64,000 bases of DNA from Owenia fusiformis (Eukaryota > Annelida > Polychaeta > Sabellida > Oweniidae). The stretch lies in NCBI GenBank assembly GCA_903813345.2, contig CAIIXF020000001.1, positions 62,081,885-62,145,884 on the forward strand, given 5' to 3'. Positions 13,136 through 24,979 of the stretch are shown here, piece by piece. Below the pieces are notes generated by a model. It searched no databases. It was given only the letters and a program-made list of their open reading frames with translations, and was not told the origin of the DNA. The translations under genes and the position numbers were made by a program. Numbering within the stretch: position 1 is the stretch's first letter; each line of letters starts with the position of its first letter.

Positions 13136-14622
13136 CACGCCTAACCATCGACAACATACAGACAAAACACGCCGTCGTACACTTTAGATGTACGGTGTCA
13201 CTATTCTAACTGATATGAAGCAAAAACTATATGATGTGGGTGTGATTTGGCTTTTAAAAATTAATCTGAGGAATACTTAAAGGATTTCATGTTTAATTTT
13301 GTGTGTTTTCGAAGACATTTACCTTTCTAATTACGTTAAAATCTTTTCGAGCAGTGCTCGAGTTTTTTCGTAGTAAATCTACCCACAAACAATGATCGGT
13401 TGGAAAATGTTGGTTTTTTAACATTTACATAATTGGAGTTTGAAATTAGCTAGTATAGATCTATCTCTCCATGAACTCCTTATATTAAGATTATTAAAAT
13501 CCATAAAAGTGCAACATAACATAACGTAACGTACCGACACCGAATTGTCAAAGAGGTTGGAAGATAACACCCCATGGTCAAATATTAATCACATTATCAA
13601 CACTTTCATAAAATAAAATAGCATTTAACAAGGGGTAAAAATCACTTTAACCTGTTAATCTGTACCAGGGATACTTGAAAATGTTCGTTGAGATGAAGTT
13701 CAAAGGTTCTAAGTTAAATAAAGTTGAAGTAATACTGTTATTGTTCAGTTTCAATTTGAAATGATGAATGATTTAATTTGTATTTTCTGTAAAACGTACG
13801 TGCTTGTCTTGTTTTGGCGTATGCTTTTAATGTTTATTTTCATAATTGTCTAAATGGGGGCGACATAAAGACAGAATTCAACGTTATAAACCAAGGCTAC
13901 TATAACTGTTTTGGCCTCTTATCAACGCAGCATTGCTTGAATAACGGTCATTGGTGATAAAAAAAGTTAAAGAATAACAAGATCCTTCGAATGAGGTATG
14001 ATTTGTCTCATATTTTTCAGAAATGGCTCCATAATCGTCATTTTAAAATTTGAAATTTTCTGAGGTGTCTCATCTTGAGGAATATTTATTGAGCTACTGA
14101 TCCTACTACAAAAGAATCTGGCCGGGGTCTATGGGGACAACGTACATCGAGATGACAAAGTACACTTATGATTTTCTTATTTTTTATTATTTTAGCAAAA
14201 ACGTGAATATAACTTTTCATTTTTTAAATTATACCAAATTCATGAATATTTATTAAACCTTCAACCGTCTTAAATAGTGTAGTTTACAGAAACATATTCT
14301 CATAAAAATATTCGGCACTCTTAGACGACAGGGGAGAAAACGATCAAAGGAAATGTGTAAAAAACATAATTTTCCAACCGACCAATTACATGGGTAGATT
14401 AAAAACGAAAAAAATCGAGCACTGCTCGAAAATCTTTTAACATAATTAGAAAGGTAAATGTCTTCCAAATCGAATACACACGAAATCAAACATGAATTGC
14501 TTTATGTAATCCTCAAATTCAAAACCGACATCAAACCTACATCATAGTTTTCGCTTCAAATCAGTTAATAGTGACACCGTACATCTAATTTTATCACTGT
14601 ACGTTGTCGATGGTTAGGCGTG
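13136..14622. mobile_element. Long-TIR DNA element, about 1.5 kb, non-coding
   Basis: The ends are CACGCCTAACCATCGACAAC on the left and its reverse complement on the right, with a short difference after the first bases. Homology of the arms extends about 300-400 bases inward, including a palindromic word CGAGCAGTGCTCG near 13357 and its counterpart near 14417. The middle (13440-14250) has no transposase. It is related to the element at 18319-20246, which shares the ends and the palindromic word. Confidence 0.75.
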
Positions 14623-14758
14623 TGATTATCTCTGATAGATCAAATGCAGAATAGCGCTATCCAATAATTGACAAGACGAGATGACAAGAAAAATGAATAA
14701 AACGTGCAAAATTGCCACCGGAAATCGCCTCTGTTTGATGCGAAATACACTCCCTCTA

Positions 14759-14940
14759 CAGGCCCGTAGCCAGAGGGGGAGCTGGGGGATCGGAAGCTCC
14801 CCCTGGCAAGAAATTCTTTCAAAATCATGCAGTTTTTCACCATTCTGAGAATTTTTCGCATGATTTTTAGCCAAAATTGTGAAAAAGCTCTCCCCCTGGA
14901 AAATAGCTCCCCCTCCTGGTAAAAGCTGGCTATGGGCAAG
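14759..14940. mobile_element. Small GC-terminal MITE
   Basis: It starts CAGGCCCGTAGCCAG and ends CTGGCTATGGGCAAG, an imperfect inverted repeat. CTCTA flanks both sides as a likely target duplication. The interior shares its atcatgcagtttttcacc segment, inverted, with the element at 33079-33290, so the two are one family. Confidence 0.7.
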
Positions 14941-15300
14941 CTCTATTAGTTTTCAAAATCGAAAATCTCATTTTAGGTCACTATCGATTTCTAAACTTAT
15001 GAAGGGAGTGTAAGTAAGACGAACCATTGATGCTATTAAAGTCTTGAGTGAGAATCCAGGAATGCGATAAAAACGTTAACTATATTATTAAAGACTTTGA
15101 TATCATTAAGCAAGTAACCATTTTCAAATGAATATGTTAATTGTCCCTAATATATCCATTCTCTTTAAAGTTTAATCATCACGTACCAAAAGCAATTGAT
15201 ATTTTTTGTTATTTCATTCATGTGTTTTCAATGTAATGGACAGGCTACCTTACCAAATTCTTACTTTTAGAATTTCTTCTAAAATTCATTTGGCCTATCA

Positions 15301-15395
15301 TGTTTCTAGAGATAAGCTTATGATATGGTAATTCTAGAGATAAGCTTATATGATATGGTAATTCTAGAGATAAGCTGATATGATATGGTAATTCC
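15301..15395. repeat. Tandem repeat, about 30-bp unit, three copies
   Basis: Three consecutive units contain tctagagataagctta and tgatatggtaat. Adjacent units differ by one or two bases. Confidence 0.85.
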
Positions 15396-15621
15396 GTATA
15401 AAATACAGGTAAATCCTTTCCAATGATATGCTTTATTTCATGAAAATCGAGCCACTATTAACTGTGTTATGAATTTTAATGGATAAATTCAGTCAATCGC
15501 CAAGTAGTCGCGAAACGCGTTCTTTTCACGAACTTGAGAGAAAAACGATTTTCTCAAAAACTTTTCAATGAATACCTTTGAATTTTGTTTGAATATTCCT
15601 TAATGTTCATGCACACTGCGT

Positions 15622-15812
15622 TACTAGAATTATGATGATACCTTTTTCCAAATTTTAGATATAATTTTTTTATTCTCCCCTTACTCCAATTTTTCAATTT
15701 CACTATTTCGATGTTTGTGCAGTTGCTAGGTGGTTGCTAGGCAACAATCTGAACCGAAATTAAATTGGACCAATACCGAGTCATACATTCATACATTTGC
15801 ATACTTAACCAC
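15622..15812. repeat. Dispersed repeat, copy 1 (copy 2 at 50345-50535)
   Basis: This about 190-base stretch recurs in the same orientation at 50345-50535 with scattered substitutions. Both carry ttagatataattttt, tttgtgc, ggtggttgcta and tcatacat in the same order. Copy 1 contains GTTGCTAGGCAAC (15733-15745), an RFX X-box-like near palindrome that is degraded in copy 2. Confidence 0.75.
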
Positions 15813-16230
15813 TAATTTGCTTCAGTTTTTGAAAAGCCTTTACCATGATTTTAGTTTTATTTAAAAGATAATAGATTATTCTTTAAGGCAGCAAAGCATT
15901 TTTGACACCAAAAAATTTATTTTGAAAGAAAATAAGTAATCACAAAATGCAAAAAATTTACAGTCCCTAGGTCAAGTTAACCTCAATTTGACCTAAGTTG
16001 ACTTACAGTTTTTAAAAAAACTTTTCTGCAGAAGTAATTGAATTAAGTTTACAACAATACCAGCAATAATGAAATCGAACAAGTAATAAAAAATCGCAGA
16101 GGGGGTCCAAATGACCCACCTCTTGCGACCTAGTGTTATAAAAAAGGACATTAGGGTTAAAGAGCCCGGTGTCTCATTTCTTTCAATATTTATTCCTCTA
16201 AACTCATGGAGAGGCCTTACAGGTTAATAT

Positions 16231-16666
16231 AGAATATAGTTCGGAGTTTGGTTATTTGGTTTCCTGTATAAAAAAAGCCTTTTCTCCTTTTCTGGCCCGT
16301 CGCAGCGCCATCTAGTGTTTGATAAATGAATCAAGGTTTATTCTCGATAGGGTAAGTACTAATCTATCAGGAAACATTTACAAGTTTGGTTAGAAACAGA
16401 ATTTTTAGAGATGGCGGAGTGATTTTTGAGACTATGTAGACCAGAATAATTTTCTGAAACAGGTAGCTTTACAGTGGTAGCTCTCTCCAGATTCAGTTAT
16501 CTCAAAAACGGTGTGGTCACCGTATGCTTATTTTGTAACTGCAAGCTAGACAATGAACACTGGGCACTGTTTCGCTGAGCTACATGTAGATCTGTGCCCA
16601 TGAATATATTATGAAATGAAACGTTATAATGGTCCTCAATGGGATTTTTAACTGCAATCTTGACCC
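16231..16666. repeat. Direct duplication, copy 1 (436 bp)
   Basis: Nearly identical to 17531-17985 in the same orientation. Both start agaatatagttcggag and end gcaatcttgaccc. About 865 bases of unrelated sequence lie between them. The ends are not TG..CA, so LTRs are not supported; a segmental duplication or a mobile unit with direct repeats is possible. It contains the CTCF-like word at 16305-16318. Confidence 0.9.
16305..16318 (-). promoter_or_regulatory. CTCF-like motif in duplication copy 1
   Basis: The word GCGCCATCTAGTGT matches the reverse complement of the conserved bilaterian CTCF core at 13 of 14 degenerate positions. It recurs exactly at 17622-17635. A weaker match in the opposite orientation (GCGCTAGAGGGCTG) lies between them at 16882-16895. 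Motif matching alone does not show occupancy. Confidence 0.35.
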
Positions 16667-17530
16667 TATTAGCAACAGGGTGGTGACAGTACTAGGGTGG
16701 GAAAAAAGCGTTGTTTTTGTAAAAATTTCACTTTCTTAGCAATGTGTACCTTGCATCTCTAAGAAATATCAAAAAATCCGAAGAATTATCCATTTAGATT
16801 TTCGCTGATTCGGCATTTTTCATTTTTTACCCCAAAATCACAGGTTTTGACCATTTTTGGCCTGTATTTTGTTACAGGATGGCGCTAGAGGGCTGTTAGT
16901 GCTGGTTTTGAGAGGTTGTTGACAGGCTTTTATGAAATTATTATGAAATTTAAAGATTTAGCCATTATCATAGCATGTAATACAGCTTTTTCCTTTGTGT
17001 CTGAACTTTTCTTGAAAATAGATGACAAAATTGAGACATTTAACCCCATAGAATGACTAAATATGGCTGAAAACAGTTACTGACATGCATGTAATTACAA
17101 CAAGAACATTACTATGCAAAACTGAAATTATTTTCCAATATAGAAGCTCATTTATTGAAAATTAATCACGAAATGATAGATAATTTGGGGTGATTTTTGA
17201 TCGAAAATGACAAAATTTTGCCATTTTTTGTTTCATGGTTCAGTGATTTTGGCAATAAACATCATGGAAGTACGAATAAACGTTTTGTCATGTTAAATAT
17301 TGTGAATTTTTTTGAAACCATTGCGAGTAGCAGTAGTTCTATTGAAAAAATAGTCAGTTAAGTATAAAATTGCATGGCCCTCAAATAAATGACCCCGGGG
17401 TTAACAAAGTAGCTATTGAAGCTTTTCTTTTGGTGCGATTGGGCTTAAATTGCACAAAAAGTTTTGAAACACTCTAATGTTTAAGAAAAACAAGCTTTCT
17501 GGCACAAAATCATTCAACCATGTCACTATT

Positions 17531-17985
17531 AGAATATAGTTCGGAGTAGGGATACTAGCGGTTACTTGGTTATTTGGTTTCCTGTATAAAAAAGCCTTTT
17601 CTCCTTTTCTGGCCCGTCGCAGCGCCATCTAGTGTTTGATAAATGAATCAAGGTTTATTCTCGATAGGGTAAGTACTAATCTATCAGGAAACATTTACAA
17701 GTTTGGTTAGAAACAGAATTTTTAGAGATGGCGGAGTGATTTTTGAGACTATGTAGAGCAGAATAATTTGCTGAAACAGGTAGCTTTACAGTGGTAGCTC
17801 TCTCCAGATTCAGTTATCTCAAAAACGGTGTGGTCACCGTATGCTTATTTTGTAACGGCAAGCTAGACAAGACTCCAATGAACACTGGGCACTGTTTCGC
17901 TGAGCTAGATCTGTGCCCATGAATATATTATGAAATGAAACGTTATAATGGTCCTCAATGGGATTTTTAACTGCAATCTTGACCC
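17531..17985. repeat. Direct duplication, copy 2 (455 bp)
   Basis: This copy carries about 18 extra bases (agggatactagcggttac) near its start compared with 16231-16666. Otherwise only isolated differences separate the two, implying a recent duplication or gene conversion. Confidence 0.9.
17622..17635 (-). promoter_or_regulatory. CTCF-like motif in duplication copy 2
   Basis: Identical to the word at 16305-16318 and in the same orientation. Its preservation may simply reflect the youth of the duplication. Confidence 0.35.
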
Positions 17986-18318
17986 CATGCGATGCGTGAT
18001 GCGGACTACCGTTCAATGACATGCCAGCCTTTCTCCATTTATAGTAGTATCGGTGTTCAATATACGCAAACTGGACGCACAATTGCAGCTAGCTTAAAAA
18101 TAGCACCCGAGTGAGAGGTTTGACATGGCAATAATTAAAACTATAAATCAATTCCTGTGTCTGATATCATTATGATCCAGCTTATAGAAACTCTTGTCTT
18201 CGCTCTTTTCTTTCAAAGAAAATCTTCGAAAGGTTGACGCATTCGGAAATTCCCTTTAACGAGGTGTTTTCAAGAGAAAGAATGATAACACGTTTAAGCC
18301 TTTGTGTTCTTGGATATT

Positions 18319-20246
18319 CACGCCTAAGCATCGACTCAATACAGCGTCAAAAAAAGCGGAGTACAGTTTTCTGTACGGTGACGCAAATTGACTGCTTTGA
18401 AGCAAAAACTATGGCAAAGGTTTTAAAAAAAATTAATTTGATGAAAACAAATACGATTTCATGTGAAATAAAAACAGCATTCTCTTAACTTTCTAAACAT
18501 AATAAAAGTTTTACGAGCACTGTCCGGATTTTTTCTGAGTGAATCGGCCCACATGATCGACCAAAGTGAAAAAAGTTGATTTTTCCACATTTCGTTTGGT
18601 TATTATTTTTCCTACCGTCTGAGAGTATGGATTATTTTTATGAGAATATGTATTTATTACTTACACATTTTAGAACGGGCGGAGATTCAGCAAATAAGCA
18701 TTCATTGTGTGTATTTAAAAAAGATCAGATTTGTGCAGCAACGCATCAGCTGTACGGTGACGCTTAATGGAAGGTTAATGGAAATGTATGATATGGTAAG
18801 GATCATGAAACCAAAAACTCAGTATATTTGTTGCTATGTTATTGATGTTTTTAAACAAGTGATGTCACAACTAAATCTCATCTTGCACGTGTGGCTTTTT
18901 AGGATGAAAGATGCAATATCTTGCATGGGGTGAAGATGGCTCTAGGCTATCTTTGTTAGTCATATGAGAAAAGCTTGGTTTAGTTCAAATGATATCAAAG
19001 CATTACGTCAACTTTCAAATAGTTAATTCCCTGAAAACTGAAAATATCGAAATAAATACTTCCTGTCCGCCATCTTAAATGCGAAGGTGACGGTCGTAAC
19101 CTTCGCTTGATACTTACCAGTGATAATGTACATGTAGATCTGACACTTCTTTACCTCTTGTTCGAACAGTAAGCTTCGAGTTGAATGTGTGTCAGTATTT
19201 AATCCTTGTTATCCGGAATGATTGGAAACAGGCATAAGAATTGATATTTTTCATTATTATATCACTATCTAGCTAGCGACAGTATGATTGGTCAAAACCG
19301 GGTCACATGTCGTGGGCTATCTAGCGATATTCAATGGCAATGCTAATCAGATAAGACAACCGTGAGATATCTAGCGATATCCCACGCTCCCGGGAATTTT
19401 CAAAGAATTTGTTTTCGTCCAGTGTAAATAATTTAGTTCAGTGTAAGTCAAAATGGCAGACGAACCGATGAAATATATGTATTTCATTGTTAACCTATGA
19501 CTTAATAATATTAGGGATGTTTAGCTAGACAGTGATATAATAAAACAAATATTTCACTCTATTTTCGGTGAATACCTGTAGCACTTTCACAAGGTGATAT
19601 TCCACTTGCCCTTCGGGCTTCGTGGAATATCACTTGTGAAAGATGTACAGGTATTCACCTCAATAGAGTGAAATATTTGTTCAATGTTGAATGGGATACA
19701 ACATTTGAATTAACACACAAAAACTTATGGAATTTAACGTTAATTAGCTCATATATTACACTTCATAAATTCTAAGGAATCGTCACCGTACAGCAGATGC
19801 GTCACCGTACAGATCTGATCTTTTTTAAATATATACAGTGAATGAATATTTGCCGAATCTTCATCTGTTTTAAAATGTGTAGATAACAAATACATATTCT
19901 CATAAAAATTATCCATACTCTCAGACGACAGGGAAAATAATAACCAAACAAAAAGTGAGAAAACAACATTTTTCTTTCGAGTCGACTATGTGGGCCGATC
20001 CAGTCAGAAAAAATCCGAGCAGTGCTCGTAAAACTTTTATCATAATTAGAAAGTTGAAACCATTTCTAAGAGAATGTTGTTTTTATTACACCCGAAATCG
20101 TATTTATTCTCATCTAATTAATTTTTTTAAACCCTCATTACAGTTTTTACTTCAACTCTGTTAATTTTCGTCAGAGTACAAAAATTTGTACTACTGTATT
20201 TTTTGACGCTGTACGGTGACGCCTGCTTACGTGATGGTTAGGCGTA
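18319..20246. mobile_element. Long-TIR DNA element, 1.9 kb, with ATATT target duplication
   Basis: The left end CACGCCTAAGCATC and the right end GATGGTTAGGCGTA pair imperfectly. ATATT occurs directly outside both ends (18314-18318 and 20247-20251). The arms extend roughly 450 bases each. The word TGTACGGTGACGC or its complement occurs near 18372, 18751, 19781 (one base short), 19799 and 20210, all in the arms, which fits subterminal transposase-binding sites. No transposase is encoded. It is related to 13136-14622 and contains a nested palindrome at 19544-19681. Confidence 0.8.
19544..19681. mobile_element. Palindromic MITE nested in the 18.3-20.2 kb element
   Basis: The arms AACAAATATTTCACTCTA and its complement bound a hairpin of about 138 bases. 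Its centre is cttgcccttcgggcttcg. It sits in the unpaired middle of the larger element, so it arrived later. Confidence 0.75.
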
Positions 20247-20259
20247 ATATTATTGCCTA

Positions 20260-21200
20260 CAACTCAAATTCACCTTTAGCAGGTATTTAAGATCCCGTTG
20301 ACAACTAGAGATCTTTACGCCAACATTCAAACCGTTTGTTTGAGCTATAACTCGTTATATTCACTTCTAAAGGTGGTATGCAGAAATGAATGCGAAAACG
20401 ACCGCTTTTCAATTCAATGACTGGCGGCATGTTAGTCAGCAAAACTCCTCTTTGGAGAGCACTTGAAACTAGTACTAATACTCATATTCTTCCTTTTAAA
20501 CCATTTCTATCCACGCTTCCTCTGATGATAACATCTGACTATAAAAGAGCGAATTTTAAGAAAAGGAAAATATATCTTTAATACTAGGAAAGACATTCCA
20601 TATATCTGTGTTAGTATGCAATCACACATACGCTACATTAAACGAAATGTTGATTAATTGACAGACCGATCCCTTTGCGATTCATATCGCATTCGAGGGT
20701 GGCGAGATCATAGGAACTCGGCGTGAAATGCGTCAATGCTGACAAAAGATATCATTTGCCGTTCATCAAAACAATTATAAGTCTAGCGAAATGATGTATA
20801 AGTCTTTGAGAAACTAAACATTTTCATTTGCCTGAAGTTGTCAAACATCAACATTATCGCTAAAGGCATCGTCATTCACCCGCTCCCCTAACATAACTTT
20901 TTTAATTTTGTCACTCATTTAAATTGTGGGGATGACGGGTGATTGTACAATATAGATTTCCATGTGGTTATTGGCTATTGCCTATTGGCTGATAGACAAA
21001 CATTAAGCGCTTCGATTTTCGAATCCAAAAATATTTTTGGAGCTTCTCGATAAAAACATTTCTAACATTTCATTTTCGAGAAACATAATTTTACTCCCTA
21101 TTTTCTACATTCAACTTCGCCTTAGTCTTTAACGTACGGTTTAATGACATCATTGAAACAATTGAGCACAAGACGAATTCAATTCAGTTGAATTAGTTTT
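20260..21200. other. No gene recognised
   Basis: AT-rich sequence without a supported exon or repeat boundary. It leads into the 33-bp minisatellite. Confidence 0.4.
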
Positions 21201-21204
21201 AGTA

Positions 21205-23672
21205 CGGTATTCGGTTATACCCCTAGATATACAATTCTAGTATTCTGTAATATCCCTAGACATACTATTGTAGTATTCCCTTATACCCCTAGATATACTA
21301 TTCTAGTATTCTGTTATACCCCTAGATATACTATTCTAGAATTCCGTTATACTCCTAGATGTACTATTCTAGTATTCTGTTATACCCCAAGATATACTAT
21401 TCTAGAATTCCGTTATACTTCTAGACATACTGTTCTAGTATCCCGTTATACCCCTGTATATACTAAATTCTAGTATTCCAATATACCCCTAGATATACTA
21501 TTCTAGTATTCCAATATACCCCTAGATGTACTATTCTAGTATTCCTTTATACCCCTAGATATACTATTCTAGTATTCCCTTATACCCCTAGATATACTAT
21601 TCTAGTATTCCCTTATACCTCGAGATGTACTATTCTAGTTTCCGTTATACTCCTAGATTTACTATTCTAGTATTCCGTTATACTCGTAGATGTACTATTC
21701 TAGTATCCCGTTATACTCCAAGATATACTATTCCAGTATTCCGTTATACCTCTAGATATACTATTCTAGCATTCCGTTATATTCCTAGATTTACTATTCT
21801 AGTATTCCGTTATACTCCTAGACATACTATTCTAGTATTCCGTTATACTCGTAGATGTACTATTCTAGTATCCCCTTATACTCCAAGATATACTATTCCA
21901 GTATTCCGATATACCCCAAGATATACTATTCTAGTATTCCAAAATACCCCTAGATGTACTATTCTAGTATTCCCTTATACCTCGTGATGTACTATTCTAG
22001 TATTCCGTTATACTCCTAGACATACTATTGTAGTATTCCCTTATACCCCTAGATATACTATTCTAGTATTCCCTTATAACTCTAGATGTACTATTCTAGT
22101 ATTCCGTTATACTCCTAGACATACTATTGTAGTATTCCCTTATACCCCTAGATATACTATTCTAGTATTCCCTTATACCCCTAGATATACTATTCTAGTA
22201 TTCCGTTATACTCGTAGATGTACTATTCTAGTATCCCCTTATACTCCAAGATATACTATTCCAGTATTCCGATATACCCCAAGATATACTATTCTAGTAT
22301 TCCAAAATACCCCTAGATGTACTATTCTAGTATTCCCTTATACCCCTAGATATACTATTCTAGTATTCCGTTATAACTCTAGATGTACTATTCTAGTATT
22401 CCCTTATACCCCTAGATATACTATTCTAGTATTCCCTTATAACTCTAGATGTACTATTCTAGTTTTCGTTATACTCCTAGATAAACTATTCTAGTATTCC
22501 CTTATACCCCTAGATATACTATTCTAGTATTCCGTTATACCTCGAGATGTACTATTCTAGTTTCCGTTATACTCCTAGATATACTATTCTAGTATTCCGT
22601 TATACCTCGAGATGTACTATTCTAGTTTCCGTTATACTCCTAGATATACTATTCTAGTATTCCCTTATACCCCTAGATATACTATTCTAGTATTCCGTTA
22701 TACCTCGAGATGTACTATTCTAGTTTCCGTTATACTCCTAGATATACTATTCTAGTATTCCCTTATACCCCTAGATATACTATTCTAGTATTCCGTTATA
22801 CTCCTAGACATACTATTCTAGTATTCCGTTATAACTCTAGATGTACTATTCTAGTATTCCAATATACCCCTAGATGTACTATTCTAGTATTTCCTTATAC
22901 CCCTAGATATACTATTCTAGTATTCCGTTATACCTCGAGATGTTCTATTCTAGTTTCCGTTATACTCCTAGATATACTATTCTAGTATTCCGTTATACTC
23001 GTAGATGTACTATTCTAGTATTCCGTTATACTCGTAGATGTACTATTCTAGTATCCCGTTATACTCCAAGATATACTATTCTTAGATTCCGTTATACTAC
23101 TAGATATGCTATCCCAGTATTCCGATATACCCCAAGATATACTATTCTAGTATTCCCCTATACCCCTAGATATACTATTCTAGTATTCCGTTATAACTCT
23201 AGATGTAATATTCTAGTATTCCCTTATACCCCTAGATATACTATTCTAGTATTCCGTTATAACTCTAGATGTACTAATCTAGTATTCCGTTATACTCCTA
23301 GATGAACTATTCTAGTATTCCGTTATACTCCTAGATGTACTATTCTAGTTTTCCGTTACACTCCAAGATATACTATTCTAGTATTCCCCTATACCCCTAG
23401 ATATACTATTCTAGTATTCCGTTATACCTCTAGATGTACTATTCTAGTAGTCCGTTATACTCCTAGATATAATATTCTTCTATCAAGTTATACTCCTAGA
23501 TATTATATTATAGTATTCAGTTATACCCCTAGATATACTTTTCTAGTATTCCGTTATACCTCTAGATGTACTATTCTAGTATTCCATTATACTCCTAGAT
23601 ATACTATTCTTATATTCCGTTATACTCCTAGATATACTATTCTTATATTCCGTTATACTTCTAGATATACTA
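21205..23672. repeat. 33-bp minisatellite, left block (about 75 units)
   Basis: The unit is close to tactattctagtattccgtt followed by atactcctagata. Units vary mainly at the bases after ttcc (gttata, cttata, aatata) and at gatatac versus gatgtac. Because 33 is divisible by three, several frames stay open for 90-120 codons and give an 11-residue arginine/tyrosine-rich periodicity. Frame breaks and indels argue against translation. The array resumes at 30403 beyond an inserted element. Confidence 0.95.
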
Positions 23673-24419
23673 ATAGAGATTTTACATTTTGGCATGCCAT
23701 CTCCTGATACCTTGGTGAACTAAGTCATGTGATCATTTATATCCAATCAGAATGCATTTCTGTCACATAGTGATAGCATAGTGATCCAAAGCTAAACCAA
23801 GGTGTAGGAAGGGTTTATATTATCATATAGAAGGGGTGCACTTTTCTAATTGGCCATGGTTGACATGCATGTTTGCAAACTTGGTACTTGCATGAAGAGC
23901 TCTGACTGGCATCCTAACAAAATAAATTCATACTACACTAATGCCTGGGTCACATTTGCTCCGTTTGTTCAATATTGTATTCAATTTTGAACAAAATACT
24001 CAATCGGCATGGCGCCGTAGTGAAAAAAACGGAACAATCTGCATTACTTGTACATAGTGTTTACCAATAGCCCATTTTCAGCATAGCAATTTCTAAGAAG
24101 GGTTTTCAAAATGCTCCATCGTGGAATACCTTGACCCTCTCTTCTTACATGCATGATAGATACAGACATGTTTATAGATGCGATGTGTACCAGAATGAAA
24201 GCTCTGGCTTCTTCCTAATTTTGCGGGAGGGGGCAAAGTACTTTCTTGATCATTAAAAATAAATGCCATTGTCACAGGAACTCTGCATTTTATGTAAATC
24301 CATTGAATATTTATCTGCATGCTCAAAGTTAAGTTAAGAAGATCAGATTCTTTATAACTTGATCCAAATCTATTTGATATTCAAAATCTAAGTAAACCTC
24401 TCTAGTAGACAGGTTCCAA

Positions 24420-24975
24420 TTTCAGAATATCTCAAGGGAAAGACTTTTTGAGGCATTTTTTAGAAAAAGCAACAGACCTATTTTTTCTGGATCAGTTTTT
24501 CATGCTGATAAAGATATTAAAAGATGACAGCTCAACGGGGTGGTCACGACACTGCATTTTAGCGTTTTTACCCCCCTAGGAAATTATCTTAAGGGGTACT
24601 ATAATATTAGTTCATAACTCAAAGGATATATAAACTATTGTTCTGAGTTCTACAGCATACATTGTTAGTACAGAGATGAATACTATCCTAAAGTTATAGG
24701 TTGATATCTTTGTTGGTTTTGGAAAAATACAATTAATTAGAAAAATATGCAATTTTTGTCATTTTTTCTTGCTTATTTTATACTTGTAGCTTCAAGCAAA
24801 ATATGATAACTTTAACAGCTCAAAGTAGTATTCTAACAACATTCCCAAGCTATGTTTCATATTGTAATACATCTATTATAGTGATGAAGTACTATTTTGT
24901 AATTTTAATATGACTTTATAATGCCCTACCCCTGGTAAATAGAAGAAAGTTGGTGTGGTTTTCTTCTGGTTTTAA
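24420..24975. repeat. Inverted repeat arm, left
   Basis: Reverse-complementary to about 27600-28115. Shared words include gatgacagctcaacggggtg and taatgccctacccctgg. The arms differ at a few percent of positions and short indels. Confidence 0.85.
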
Positions 24976-24979
24976 CATT

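Noticed and set aside
16231-17985. Direct repeats considered as LTRs of a small retroelement
   Set aside because: The ends are not TG..CA, and I could see no primer-binding site, polypurine tract or target duplication.
21625-23305. Open frames of 90-121 codons with arginine/tyrosine-rich 11-residue repeats
   Set aside because: They arise because the 33-bp minisatellite unit is divisible by three. They start and stop at random unit variants, and the array contains many frame breaks.
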